From contig NZ_JAKCFB010000042.1 of the NCBI RefSeq assembly GCF_024198235.1, forward strand, positions 1 through 64,000: a stretch of DNA of 64,000 bases, read 5' to 3'. Of the stretch, positions 44,528-53,872 are shown piece after piece. Source of the stretch: Myxococcus dinghuensis (GTDB taxonomy: Bacteria; Myxococcota; Myxococcia; Myxococcales; Myxococcaceae). The notes under the pieces were generated by a model. That model was given only the letters and a program-made list of their open reading frames with translations. It made no database searches and had not been told where the DNA came from. Position 1 is the first letter of the stretch; each line of letters opens with the position of its first letter. The translations under genes were made by a program, and so were the position numbers.

Positions 44528-45102
44528 TTCCCCTCCACCTCGAACGTCAACTTCGGCTCCAGCACCAGCTTGTCGTCCACCTTCACCATCAGCAGCGACG
44601 GGCGCTCGATCTTGAACGCATCCAGGCTGACGTCGAAGGCGCCCTCGGTCGTGACCACCGTGGGCGACTTGAAGACCACCGTCACCGGAATCTCCACGTT
44701 CTGCGTCACGCCGTGGAAGGTGAGCTTGCCCTTGAGCGTCACCGGCACCTTGCCGGGGAGCGACGCGGGGGGCTTCACGCCGGTGGCAGCGCCCTTGAAG
44801 TCGACGATGGGGTACTTGGCCACCTCCGTCACTTCCATCATGTGCGCGTCGCGGTTGGCGTTCTTGGAGTCGAAGTCCTTCACGTTGGCGCGCACCGCCA
44901 CCTGCAACGTGCCGTCCGGCAGCAGGCGGGCCTTGCCGTCGCTGGGCTTCGCCGTGCCCACCACCTCGTGCGCAGGGTGGTTCATCTTGTAGGTGAGCGA
45001 GCTTTCGTCCTTCTTCAGCACGTACGTCTTCGCCGCGTCCTGCGCGGACGCGGAGACGGAGAGGAGCAGCGGAGCCAGCAGAGCGAGTCGTCGAACCATC
45101 AT
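44524..45102 (-). CDS. YceI-family periplasmic lipid-binding protein
   Basis: A 192-residue secreted protein with signal peptide (LALLAPLLLSVSASAQ). The YceI lipocalin-like barrel shows YVLKKDESSLTYKMNHPAHEVVG, KDFDSKNANRDAHMMEV and LKGKLTFHGVTQNVEIPVTV. YceI proteins bind isoprenoid chains such as quinones in a hydrophobic tunnel. Being coupled to a double-Rieske protein and next to a four-helix membrane protein, it may deliver or hold a quinone-like cofactor for that redox module (inference). Start ATG 45102. Confidence 0.9.
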   Translation of the reverse strand: MMVRRLALLAPLLLSVSASAQDAAKTYVLKKDESSLTYKMNHPAHEVVGTAKPSDGKARLLPDGTLQVAVRANVKDFDSKNANRDAHMMEVTEVAKYPIVDFKGAATGVKPPASLPGKVPVTLKGKLTFHGVTQNVEIPVTVVFKSPTVVTTEGAFDVSLDAFKIERPSLLMVKVDDKLVLEPKLTFEVEGK

Positions 45103-45171
45103 GTGCGTCTCCAGGAAAGGACCGGATGGGCCCGCGTCACCCCATGGCCAACGGCGCGCGGGCGCGAAGAT

Positions 45172-45834
45172 TCAGAAGAAGAGCGAGACGACACCCGCCG
45201 TCACGGCGCCCAGGGTCGCGTAGCCGACCACCTGGTGCGCGGTGGCCATGTCCGTCTCCGACAGCCGGCCGAAGCGGTCCGTGGCCATCACGCCGAGGAT
45301 GATCTGCGCCACCATGCCCGCGGTGGCCAGCGCCATGAAGAGCTTGTGGTAGCTGATGGTGTCCCACTCGGTCTTCTCCTTGTCGAACGGCTTCGGCGCC
45401 AGGAGGCCCAGCAGGCCCACGGACGCGAACACCGCGGAGGTGCCAATGGCGAAGCCCCGGTGCAGCCCCAGCAGGTTGCGGTCGTCACCGCCGCCCCGGA
45501 AGGAGTCGTTGAACTGGAGCTGGCCGATCACCGTCGTGGTGGCGATGCCCGCCGCCAGCGCGAAGCCCAGGCCCTGGTGCAGCTTGAGCATGGTGCGACG
45601 GCGGTCGATGCGGGCCTGGAGCTCCGGGTCCACCTGCGCGGCGGCGGCGGATTCGGCGGGCTCGAGCAGGTCGAAGTCGAGCGCGGGGTCCTCCACGGAG
45701 GGCTTCGCCTCCTGGGGCTCCTTCTTCGGAGCATCCGCCTTGGGCGCTTCCTTGGACGAGGACGACTGCTGCGCCCGGGCCGTGCTGGTGGAGAGGAGGG
45801 AGAGGATGACGAGGACTGCGGCGAGGCGGTTCAT
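45172..45834 (-). CDS. Four-helix membrane protein, possible b-type cytochrome
   Basis: A 220-residue protein with signal peptide (LAAVLVILSLLSTSTARAQ), a Lys/Pro/Glu linker, then four transmembrane helices from about residue 95. Histidines sit at the helix edges: LKLHQGLGFALAAG, LGLHRGFAIGTS, SYHKLFMALATAG and TAHQVVGYATLG. Conserved-position His pairs in four helices are the pattern of cytochrome b561-like haem proteins, although I cannot prove haem binding. First gene of the operon with YceI (69-base gap) and the Rieske protein. ATG 45834 gives the signal peptide. Confidence 0.8.
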   Translation of the reverse strand: MNRLAAVLVILSLLSTSTARAQQSSSSKEAPKADAPKKEPQEAKPSVEDPALDFDLLEPAESAAAAQVDPELQARIDRRRTMLKLHQGLGFALAAGIATTTVIGQLQFNDSFRGGGDDRNLLGLHRGFAIGTSAVFASVGLLGLLAPKPFDKEKTEWDTISYHKLFMALATAGMVAQIILGVMATDRFGRLSETDMATAHQVVGYATLGAVTAGVVSLFF

Positions 45835-46173
45835 CGAGCGAGTTCCGTGGGGGACGCCAGGCGGGGCCGACGGGTAACCAACGCGAGAGTGACTTCCAGG
45901 GTGGGCCGGGCCCGTCGCCCGGACCCCAGGGGGACCCTCGGGAGACGGTAGCGCCACACGACGCATTGCGAAAGGAGCATGGCGGTTTGTCGGGTTTGTC
46001 CGACAGGAACCTTCCTTCCCGCTTCGGGTCGGACCGCTCCGGGCGGTGTGTTCACTGGGCACGCGAGCGAGTGACGGGCTTGCGACAATCATGGGCCGGG
46101 GGCCGGAAATCCGGCCTCGGATGCGTTTCAGTGGAGCCGCTCACGGTGTCACCTGCGCCGGGGGGCACCGCGC
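45835..46173. other. Intergenic region with a short inverted repeat
   Basis: This 339-bp gap separates the redox operon (minus) from a GAF kinase (plus). TGTCGG (45988-45993) and CCGACA (46000-46005) form a six-base inverted repeat in a locally AT-rich patch (GTTTGTCGGGTTTGTCCGAC), a possible operator. No clear promoter boxes. Confidence 0.4.
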
Positions 46174-48033
46174 ATGGAGAAGCATTCGTCCGCCAGCCTC
46201 CGGTTGCCGCTCCCCGAGGAAGGGCAGGGCACGGGGCTGGACCTGCTGGCCGAGGCCCGCCGGGCGCGCCAGGGGGCGGAGCTGGCCAGCGCTCGGATGC
46301 GCAGCCTCCAGTCGCTCACGCTGGCGCTGTCCGGAGCCCTGACACCGGAGGACGTGGCCCGGGCCGTGGTGGTGGAGGCGGCGCGCACGATGGAGGCCCA
46401 CATCGGCGTCCTGTACCTGCTCGACGCGGCGGGCACCTGGCTGGAGCTGATGCACGCGGTGCGCTGTCCTCCGGAGGTGGAGGCCCTGGTGCGCCGCCTC
46501 CCGCTGGAGGCGAACCTGCCGGTGGCGGAGGCGGTGCGGACGCGCGCGCCGCTGTGGCTGGAGAGCTATGAGCGGATGACGGAGCGCTTCCCGCCCGCCT
46601 CCATCCTGACGCGCCCGGCGCACGGGAACATGTCGCTGGCGTGCCTGCCGCTGCACGCGCGGGGGCGGACGGTGGGGGCGCTGGGCTTCACGTGGGAGCG
46701 CTCGCGCGACTTCGACACGGAGGAGCGGGCCTTCATGGACATGATGGCGCAGCAGGCCAGCATGGCCCTGGAGCGCGCGCGGCTCCTGTCCGCCGAGCGG
46801 CGGCAGGTGGAGCGCACGGAGCTGCTCCAGCGGGCCACCGCGATGCTCGCCACGTCGCTGGACCTGGGCCCCACCCTGCGCGGCGTGGCGCTGGGGCTCG
46901 TGCCCACGCTGGGCGACTTCTGCATCATCGACGTGATGGGGCCGGACCGGGAGGTGCGCCGCACCTTCCACGCCTCCACGCCCGAGTGCGCCGCGCTGCT
47001 CGCCGCCAGCCGGTGGCAACCCTCCGAGCGCCCCGGCACGCAGGTGTGCGCGCTCGCCAGCGGGCGGCCCCAGTTCCATCCCCAGGTGAACGCCGCGTGG
47101 GTGGAGGGCACCGCGTGTGGCCCGGAGCAGCTCACGCTGCTGCGCGCGCTGGCGCCCTGCTCCTGGCTGTCCGTGCCCCTGGAGACGCCGGAGGGGCTGC
47201 TCGGCGCGCTGACGCTGGGACACTCCCTCTCCGGGCAGCACCACACGCCCGAGGACCTCGCGCTCGCCACGGAGCTGGCGCGCCGCGCCAGCGCGGCCGT
47301 GCAGAACGCGCACCTGTTCCACCAGACCCAGCAGGCGCTCCAACTGCGCGACGAGTTCCTCGCCATCGCCAGCCACGAGCTGAACACGCCGCTGACCGCC
47401 CTGAAGCTGCAACTGTCCCGGCTGCGGCGCATGTCCTCGGACGTGGACATGCAGGAGCGCACCCTGTCCGCCGTGCAGCAGGTGGACCGGCTGGGCCGGC
47501 TGGTGCGCGAGCTGTTGGAGGTGGCCAACCTGTCCGAGGGCCGCCTGCACCTCGCGCCGGAGCCCATGGACCTGGTGGGGGTCTGCCGCGACGTGCTGGA
47601 GCGCTTCGCCGACGAGCAGTCCCGCGCGGGCACCACCGTCTACCTGCACGCCTCCGACGCGGTGATGGGCCGGTGGGACCACTCCCGGGTGGACGGCATG
47701 GTGACGCACCTGGTGTCCAACGCCCTCAAGTACGGCCAGGGGCGGCCGGTGGACGTGGAGGTGCGCGGCATCCCCGGAGACCTGGCGCGGCTGGTGGTGC
47801 GGGACCGGGGCATCGGCATCCCTCCGGAGCAGTTGGCCCACCTCTTCCAGCGCTTCGGCCGGGCGGTCCCCCTGCGCCACTACGGCGGCTTCGGGCTGGG
47901 GCTGTGGTTCTCCCGCCAGGTGGTGGAGGCCCACGGCGGCCACATCCACCTGGAGAGCGCGCCGGGCCAGGGCACCACCGTCACCGTGGAGCTGCCGCGC
48001 ACGCCCGAGTCCCCCGACGACGCCTACCCCTGA
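46174..48033 (+). CDS. Cytosolic histidine kinase with two GAF domains
   Basis: A 619-residue kinase without transmembrane segments. GAF 1 is at about 45-200 (LTLALSGALTPEDVARAVVVEA, MDMMAQQASMALERARL) and GAF 2 at about 215-385 (MLATSLDLGPTLRGVALGLVP). The HisKA His401 is in LAIASHELNTPL, and HATPase has SNALKYGQG, DRGIGIPP and GFGLGLWFS. GAF domains sense small molecules or redox state. It has no receiver and no adjacent regulator. A similar GAF kinase lies at 50256-51884, so they might be paired, though domain order differs. Confidence 0.9.
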   Translation: MEKHSSASLRLPLPEEGQGTGLDLLAEARRARQGAELASARMRSLQSLTLALSGALTPEDVARAVVVEAARTMEAHIGVLYLLDAAGTWLELMHAVRCPPEVEALVRRLPLEANLPVAEAVRTRAPLWLESYERMTERFPPASILTRPAHGNMSLACLPLHARGRTVGALGFTWERSRDFDTEERAFMDMMAQQASMALERARLLSAERRQVERTELLQRATAMLATSLDLGPTLRGVALGLVPTLGDFCIIDVMGPDREVRRTFHASTPECAALLAASRWQPSERPGTQVCALASGRPQFHPQVNAAWVEGTACGPEQLTLLRALAPCSWLSVPLETPEGLLGALTLGHSLSGQHHTPEDLALATELARRASAAVQNAHLFHQTQQALQLRDEFLAIASHELNTPLTALKLQLSRLRRMSSDVDMQERTLSAVQQVDRLGRLVRELLEVANLSEGRLHLAPEPMDLVGVCRDVLERFADEQSRAGTTVYLHASDAVMGRWDHSRVDGMVTHLVSNALKYGQGRPVDVEVRGIPGDLARLVVRDRGIGIPPEQLAHLFQRFGRAVPLRHYGGFGLGLWFSRQVVEAHGGHIHLESAPGQGTTVTVELPRTPESPDDAYP

Positions 48034-48042
48034 GCCCCGCGC

Positions 48043-48474
48043 TCACGCCGGCGTGGTGGCGGGCACCTCCGAGCGCCGCGCGGTGCCCTGGGTCAGCTCC
48101 AGGCCCAGCAGGTGGGGGTCGAAATACGCGTAGAACCGGCGGATGTGCTCCCCATCCCACTCCAGGATGGAGACCCCTTCGTAGGCCACGGCCGCGCCGT
48201 TCTGCGCGGTGCCGTGGGACTCCCACTCCAGCGCGACGCGCTCCCCGGCTTCGATCTGGTTGCGGAAGACGGACTTCACCTGGCGCAGCGTGCTCTTGTA
48301 CTCGGACCAGAACCTCCGGGCGCCGTCCTTGCCGGAGAAGTTCCGCGAGGAGGCCACGTTGCTCACCTGCGCGTCGTCGCTGAAGAGGGCCACCATGCCC
48401 TCCACGTCCCCGTCCTCCTCCAGCCTCGACAGTGCATCCACGAACCGCTGTGCTCGCTCCATCGCCATGCGCAT
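48043..48474 (-). CDS. SnoaL-like / NTF2-fold protein
   Basis: A 143-residue NTF2-like protein: opening helix MERAQRFVDALSRLEEDGDVEGMVALFSDDAQV, central strands SVFRNQIEAGERVALEWESHG, and end ILEWDGEHIRRFYAYFDPHLL. No catalytic residues are distinctive. It converges on the GAF kinase gene with ten bases between the stops. An ATG three codons inside is an alternative start. Confidence 0.82.
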   Translation of the reverse strand: MRMAMERAQRFVDALSRLEEDGDVEGMVALFSDDAQVSNVASSRNFSGKDGARRFWSEYKSTLRQVKSVFRNQIEAGERVALEWESHGTAQNGAAVAYEGVSILEWDGEHIRRFYAYFDPHLLGLELTQGTARRSEVPATTPA

Positions 48475-48652
48475 CCTCGCTCGACCCGGGTGAAAGGAGT
48501 CTCCTTCCGGGGAGGGTGCGCACGGCCTGGAGGCATGGCGCCGCCCCCGGCCTCCTCCCCCGCCCGACAGGCGACCGGCACCGGAGGCCCGCCCGCTCCG
48601 TCGGCCCGGCCCGGAGGGAGGGGAGGACGAGCGGCCCCGAGGGAGGGCGCCG

Positions 48653-50110
48653 TCATCCGCGCGGGAGGGCCCGGGCCCAGTCCTCCCGCGTCCAGCCGTT
48701 CAGCGTGTAGCGCTCTTGCTGCCCCCGCGTCAGCGCCTCCCAGGACACGCCGCGAGACAGCTCGGGGGGTTCGTCGAAGATGCCCACGTGGGCCCGGTCG
48801 ACGGCCGCCTCCGCGCGCTCCCGCGACAGGCCCTTCATGGTCGCGCCGAGCTTCACCTCCGCCTTGTCGCGCTCCGTCTTCACCTGCGCGTAGACGCCCC
48901 CGCCGAACTTCGCCGCCTCCGTGTCGAGCGTCACGTAGCCGCCGAAGGTCTCCCCCACGCCGACCGACACCTTCAGCTCTCCATCCGAGGCGCGCCCGAG
49001 GCTGACCACCCCCAGGTCCACCTTCACCTCCGAGCGGGTCTGCCCCTTCGTATCGCGCGAGACCTCCAGCCCCAGCGGGCCCCCCTTCACCGACACGGCC
49101 GACTTCGACTTCACGTCCACGCGGCCCCGTGAATCGAGCGAGGCCTCCCCGCCCAGCTTGAAGCTGTCCCGCGACAGCTCGGCCTCGCCCTCCAGCGCGA
49201 AGGTGCCTCCCGCGCGCTGACCGGAGAGCGCCCACTGTCGCGCGCTGACGGCCTGCCAGGCGCGCACGGTGGACTCGGGTGTCCCGATGGCCCTGCGCCA
49301 CTCGCGGGCCCGCGCCTCCCGCTGGGGGTCGCGCGCCTCCAGGCCGAGCACCCGGTCCCGGAGGTCCGCCTCGCGAGGGGGGCCGAGCCCACGCAGCTCC
49401 GGCAGGCTCTTCGCGTCCTCGACGGCGCGCGTGTACCGGTCGAGGTACTCCCCATGGGCCGCGAGGTACGCGCGCCCCGCGCCCACCGCGTGCTCGGCCA
49501 CGGCGCCCCGGAGTGAGGCGGGGAGCCGGGGCCCCTCGCGGTAGAAGTCCGGTCGCCCCGGGTAGCCCAAGGGCCCCGACGCGGGCGCCCCCTGGAGTCG
49601 CAGCAGCAGTCCCTTGGATTCGGCCTGTGACAGGAAGGCCTTGCGCGCCTCCGGCCCCTGCTCGCCCACGTACGTCTTCAGCAACCCGTCGCGCTCCAGC
49701 CGCTCCAGGGCCGCGCGATACACCTCGGGCTCCAGCTTCCCGAGCGCCCCATGCACCGCCGCCACGTCGCCATCCGTGACGGCCCAGTCCGCCACGCCTC
49801 GCGTCAGCCTCGACTGGAGGTCCGCATACGTGTCCGCGGGCACCTCGGGCGAGGCCGCGCGCAGCCTTCCGCCCGTCGCCGCCAGCGCTCCCGCGGAGAC
49901 CGCCGGCCCCGAGTCCCGCGGCACCACCGGGCCCTTCGCCGTCCCCGACGAGGCGCGTGGTGCCGGGCCGTCGTAGGGCCTCACCGCGTCGTGCTCGCGG
50001 GGCGTCGCGAGCGAGGGCGCGCGCGGCAAGGACGGGCTGGCGGGCGGGAGGGGTTCGGCGGTGGGGTCGGGAGACAGCGGCGAGGCGCCGGACGGCTCGA
50101 TTCGGGACAT
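48653..50110 (-). CDS. Large hypothetical protein with a beta-rich C-terminal half
   Basis: A 485-residue protein with no signal peptide. Residues 1-90 are Pro/Ser/Ala-rich and disordered. About 95-300 is helical (ADLQSRLTRGVADWAVTDGDV, LERLERDGLLKTYVGEQG). About 300-430 is a run of alternating hydrophobic/charged strands (GTFALEGEAELSRDSFKLGG, SEVKVDLGVVSLGRASDGELKVSVGVG), suggesting a repeated beta sheet or barrel-like structure. The end is helical (LTRGQQERYTLNGWTREDWARALP). Not recognised; possibly an effector or structural protein. Confidence 0.65.
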   Translation of the reverse strand: MSRIEPSGASPLSPDPTAEPLPPASPSLPRAPSLATPREHDAVRPYDGPAPRASSGTAKGPVVPRDSGPAVSAGALAATGGRLRAASPEVPADTYADLQSRLTRGVADWAVTDGDVAAVHGALGKLEPEVYRAALERLERDGLLKTYVGEQGPEARKAFLSQAESKGLLLRLQGAPASGPLGYPGRPDFYREGPRLPASLRGAVAEHAVGAGRAYLAAHGEYLDRYTRAVEDAKSLPELRGLGPPREADLRDRVLGLEARDPQREARAREWRRAIGTPESTVRAWQAVSARQWALSGQRAGGTFALEGEAELSRDSFKLGGEASLDSRGRVDVKSKSAVSVKGGPLGLEVSRDTKGQTRSEVKVDLGVVSLGRASDGELKVSVGVGETFGGYVTLDTEAAKFGGGVYAQVKTERDKAEVKLGATMKGLSRERAEAAVDRAHVGIFDEPPELSRGVSWEALTRGQQERYTLNGWTREDWARALPRG

Positions 50111-50255
50111 GGGGTCGACTCCGGAAAGGACCTCCGGGCCCGTTGCATCCAGCGCACCAGGACGTCCCTCCAGCGAGCCGCCCCGCGCGACGCCTCCCCG
50201 GAATCGCGACTCCGGGACGTGGCATCTCCGCGAACGGACGTCCCGCCCCGCCCCG

Positions 50256-51884
50256 CTACGACTGGAAGGGCCGCGCGTCGAGCGGGAGCTCCAGCGCGAA
50301 CGTCGTCCCGTGTCGCGCGTCGCTCTCGACGGTGACCCGTCCCCCGTGGGCCTGGGCGCACCCCCAGACCAGCGTCAGCCCCAGGCCCCAGCCCCTGGCC
50401 GGCCCCGCCTCCGCGGAGCGCGTCCGGTTGAAGGGTTTGAAGATGGCCTCCTGGTCGGCGACGGCGATCATCTTCCCTTCGTTGTGGACCGCGGCCCTCG
50501 CGCCGGACTCCGTCCGCGCCACCGTGACGGTGATGGGGGTGTTGGCGGCCCCGTACTTCACCGCGTTGCTCGCGAGGTTCCAGAGCGCGCGGCGCAGCTC
50601 CTCGGCGCTCCAGATGCCCCGGACCTCCGGCTGCGCGTGGAGGATGAAGCGCTCGCCGTGCAGGGCGCGCATCTCCTCGACGACCTCCAGGGCGACCCCA
50701 CCCAGGTCACACAGGTCGAGCCGCAACGGGAGCCGCTCGCCCGCCCGGATGCGGTTCGCGTCGAGCAGGTTGCGGATCATCTGGTCGGCCCGCTCGATGC
50801 TGTGGTCGATCTTCAGCGCCAGGTCCCGCCGTTCGTCGAGCTTCGCGGGATTCCGGCTGAGCATGTACGCGCTCACCTTCGCCGCGGACAAGGGACCGCG
50901 GAGGTCATGGGCCAGCACGGACACGAACCGCTCACGCAGGTCCCGCTCCGCGTGCAGCGCGCCGACCTGCTGTTGCAGGTCCGCATGCAGCTTCGCGTTG
51001 TCCAGATGGACCGTCAGGCGCTCGCCCAGCGACACGAGCCGCCGCCGCTCGCCGGGAGAGAACTCCCGAGGCGCGGCGCTGCCGACGTACATGACCCCCG
51101 CCAGCGCGTGGCGCGTGTTCAGACGCACGCCGAGCAGGGAGCGGATGCCGTCCCGTTGGAGCGCCTGGGCCTCCTCGCTTCCAGGGTGTGCGTCGAGGTG
51201 GATGGTCACCGCGTCCACCTGTGGAGGCGCGCGCCCCACCGTCGGAGCGAGGGGCTGGATGGCCGACATGAAGCGGGGCCAGGGACCTTCCACCACGCCC
51301 ACGGAGGCCATCATGACGCGCTCGGGAGTCGCGGGCTCGTACAGGAGCAGGGCCGCGCACCGGGCCCCCATGGACTCCTGCACCAGCGCGAGGACCTCCT
51401 TCAGCCGGTCCTTGAGCGCGACGGAGTCCACCTCGAGGGCCTCGCTCGCCACCTCCTGGATGAGCCGGAGATAGCGCTTCTCCGTCCGCTCATCCTCCAG
51501 GAGCCGCCCGAGGAAGACCTCCATCGCCGCCGCCGACATCGCGTGCAGCTCGGAGAAGAGGCGCTCGACCTCCAGCGCCTCGGGCGCTTGCCGACGCGGC
51601 TCCGCGGTCCACCTGCGGACGATGCAGCGCCCCAGGATGCCGAGCTCCTCGACACTCTGGGCCAGGTGGAACCCGGGACGGAGCTGTGTCGTCAGGGCGA
51701 TGACGAAGCGTGACCGTCGGGCAGCGGGGGTCCCCGGCGAGGAGAGGGCCTCCAGGCAGGCCGGGATGACGTCGAGGAGTTCGGGCGCGGCCAGCCCTCG
51801 CGCCGTGGCCGCGAGCGTCGCCTCGTCACTCCAGCACTGGAGGAGTTCATTCCGATGACCGTGGATGACCTCCGTGACGCTCAC
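50256..51884 (-). CDS. Histidine kinase with RsbRD-like and GAF sensor domains
   Basis: A 542-residue cytosolic kinase. The N-terminal about 140 residues resemble the RsbRD N-terminal helical domain (LLQCWSDEATLAA, IVRRWTAEP). A GAF domain follows at about 155-300. The HisKA His326 is in VSVLAHDLRGPL, and HATPase has ASNAVKYGAAN, then NEGKMI and a GWGLGLTLV box. The N-box and G-box are present, but the D-box DxGxG is replaced by NEGKM, so ATP binding may be altered. Ends at 50256, start ATG 51884. Confidence 0.87.
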   Translation of the reverse strand: MSVTEVIHGHRNELLQCWSDEATLAATARGLAAPELLDVIPACLEALSSPGTPAARRSRFVIALTTQLRPGFHLAQSVEELGILGRCIVRRWTAEPRRQAPEALEVERLFSELHAMSAAAMEVFLGRLLEDERTEKRYLRLIQEVASEALEVDSVALKDRLKEVLALVQESMGARCAALLLYEPATPERVMMASVGVVEGPWPRFMSAIQPLAPTVGRAPPQVDAVTIHLDAHPGSEEAQALQRDGIRSLLGVRLNTRHALAGVMYVGSAAPREFSPGERRRLVSLGERLTVHLDNAKLHADLQQQVGALHAERDLRERFVSVLAHDLRGPLSAAKVSAYMLSRNPAKLDERRDLALKIDHSIERADQMIRNLLDANRIRAGERLPLRLDLCDLGGVALEVVEEMRALHGERFILHAQPEVRGIWSAEELRRALWNLASNAVKYGAANTPITVTVARTESGARAAVHNEGKMIAVADQEAIFKPFNRTRSAEAGPARGWGLGLTLVWGCAQAHGGRVTVESDARHGTTFALELPLDARPFQS

Positions 51885-52063
51885 GCCGACCCCGCTGCTC
51901 TCACGCGTTCACCCTCCGGAGAAGTCACCCGAGCTGCCTGGGTGCGTCCCCTCCTCGGCCAAGGCGAGGAGCATCCAACGAAACGGCGTGTCGCCTGTTG
52001 GCCTGCTGACGCTTTCGGTCGATCCCTGACACCCACGTGACACCGCGCGCGGTTTGCCCCTCC

Positions 52064-52846
52064 ATGGTTCCATTCTTCTTCGTCACGCACTGGGCCCTGA
52101 GCGTCTTCTTCCAGAGTCTCTTCCAGCATCGCTACGCCGCGCACCGCATGTACACGATGAAGCCGCGCACCGAGCGGGCGCTCCACCTGTGCACCGCGCT
52201 CGTGCAGGGCTCGAGCTACCTCGACCCGCGCGCGTACGCGCTCCTGCACCGCGAACACCACGCGTTCGCGGACACCGCGAAGGACCCGCACGCGCCCACC
52301 CATCACCGGAACCCGCTGCGGATGATGCGCGAGACGGCGCGGCGCTTCGAGGGCCTGCTCACCCGACGCCTGCGCTCCGAGCCACGCTTCGAGGGAGGCT
52401 ATCCGGAGTGGCCGCTCGCGGAGCGGGTCTTCAACCACTGGGCCTCTCGCGTCACCTTCGGCGCGCTCTACACCCTGTTCTACGTGCGCTTCGCCACCCA
52501 GCCGTGGCACTGGCTGCTCCTGCCCGCGCAGTTCGTGCTCGGCCCCATCCACGGCGCCATCGTCAACTGGTGTGGCCACCGCTACGGCTACCGCAACTTC
52601 GCGACGCGGGACGAGTCCCGCAACTCGCTGCCGGTCGACCTGCTGTGCATGGGCGAGCTGTTCCAGAACAACCACCATGCCCGCCCCGCGAGCCCCAACT
52701 TCGCCTCGCGCCGCTTCGAGGTGGACCCGGTGTGGCATGCGCTGCGGCTGCTCTCCCGGCTGAAGCTCATCCGACTCCAGTCGAGCCCCGCCTCCCAGCT
52801 CGTGCCCCTCCCGGAGACGACGGACTCCGTGGCCACGGCCGCGTGA
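52064..52846 (+). CDS. Fatty acyl desaturase family membrane enzyme
   Basis: A 260-residue di-iron membrane desaturase: histidine boxes HRYAAHRM near residue 20, HREHHAF near 62, and QNNHHAR near 204, plus GHRYGYRN. Hydrophobic stretches flank them (VPFFFVTHWALSVFFQSLF). It would introduce a double bond into an acyl chain, probably adjusting membrane lipid fluidity. ATG 52064 begins directly at the first membrane helix; a GTG at 52037 would add nine residues. No redox partner gene is adjacent. A second lipid-modifying enzyme lies at 597-1322. Confidence 0.88.
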   Translation: MVPFFFVTHWALSVFFQSLFQHRYAAHRMYTMKPRTERALHLCTALVQGSSYLDPRAYALLHREHHAFADTAKDPHAPTHHRNPLRMMRETARRFEGLLTRRLRSEPRFEGGYPEWPLAERVFNHWASRVTFGALYTLFYVRFATQPWHWLLLPAQFVLGPIHGAIVNWCGHRYGYRNFATRDESRNSLPVDLLCMGELFQNNHHARPASPNFASRRFEVDPVWHALRLLSRLKLIRLQSSPASQLVPLPETTDSVATAA

Positions 52847-52852
52847 CGCAGG

Positions 52853-53872
52853 TCAGGGAGGGCTCCCCATGGTGGAGCTCCGGAGCCGGGCCTTGAGCAC
52901 GTCCGCCTCGTCCGTGTCGCGCAGCCTCACGAGCGATTGCACGTAGTACGCGAGCGCCCAGAGGTTCTCCTCGGGGATGGCGCCCTTCCAGGTGGGCATG
53001 GCCGCGCCCCCCACGCCGGAGGCAATCACCCGGTAGAGGTCCTCGCGCTGGCGCTCCGCCGTGTACGGTGTGCCGTCGACCCGCTCGCCCTCCGGCCACA
53101 CCGTGCGCAGCTCGTGGAAGAGGAAGTCCGGCGGGAGCACCTTCTGCGTACGCGTGGGCTCGCCCTTCGCGTCCAGCTCCACGGGGTGGTCGGACTCGCG
53201 GGCCTGCGCGGTGTACGGGTCCAGCTTGGAGAGGTCCACCTTGCGGCCCAGGGACGTCCCCAGCAGCGCGGCCAGCTCGGCGCGCGGCAGGTACGCGACA
53301 TGGCAGCCCGAGCAGCCCGCGTTCCCCTTCCCCGCGACGTGATACGCGACCCTGCCGCGCTCCAGGGCCTCCGCCTCGCGGCCCTTCCACGGGTCCGGCG
53401 ACACGGGCAGCGGCGGTCCGGGTGGCTCCTGCGTCCAGCGGGGGCTGAAGGTCTTCAGGTACTGCAGCACCGCGTCCTGGTCCGCGTCCGGGACGTCCCA
53501 GGCGAACATCGGCGTGCCGTGCAGGCCACGGCGCAGCGTGCGCTTCAACGCCTCGTCCGTGGGTAGCTCGCCCACCGCGACGTCTCCGAACTTGAAGAGG
53601 GCCAGCCGGAAGTTGCGCGGCACCGGCCGCATGCCGCGACCCGCGGGCCCCTGCCCGTCCCCGTTCTCGCCGTGGCACGAGGCGCAGTAGTACGTGTACA
53701 CCGAGTGCCCGCGCGACAGCGTCTCCGCCGGGACGACCCGCCCGTCCGCGAGCTTCAGCGGCTCGAACGTGGGACTGGAGCGCGAGCGACAACCCGCCAG
53801 CGCGAGCACCGCGACGAGCCCCAGCGCCCATCGGCCCGACGACCCGGACATCCGCGCGCCGCGAGAGTTCAT
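52853..53872 (-). CDS. Dihaem cytochrome c lipoprotein of the oxidase operon
   Basis: A 339-residue protein with signal peptide and lipobox LALAGC (Cys28), and two haem-c motifs: CASCH (Cys63, Cys66, His67) and CSGCH (Cys187, Cys190, His191). Met residues such as in GMRPVPRNF and PMFAWDV, and in AMPTWKG, are possible sixth ligands. It is the last gene of the cytochrome oxidase operon and overlaps the subunit III stop by ATGA, so it is the likely electron donor to subunit II. Another ATG is seven codons inside. Confidence 0.92.
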   Translation of the reverse strand: MNSRGARMSGSSGRWALGLVAVLALAGCRSRSSPTFEPLKLADGRVVPAETLSRGHSVYTYYCASCHGENGDGQGPAGRGMRPVPRNFRLALFKFGDVAVGELPTDEALKRTLRRGLHGTPMFAWDVPDADQDAVLQYLKTFSPRWTQEPPGPPLPVSPDPWKGREAEALERGRVAYHVAGKGNAGCSGCHVAYLPRAELAALLGTSLGRKVDLSKLDPYTAQARESDHPVELDAKGEPTRTQKVLPPDFLFHELRTVWPEGERVDGTPYTAERQREDLYRVIASGVGGAAMPTWKGAIPEENLWALAYYVQSLVRLRDTDEADVLKARLRSSTMGSPP

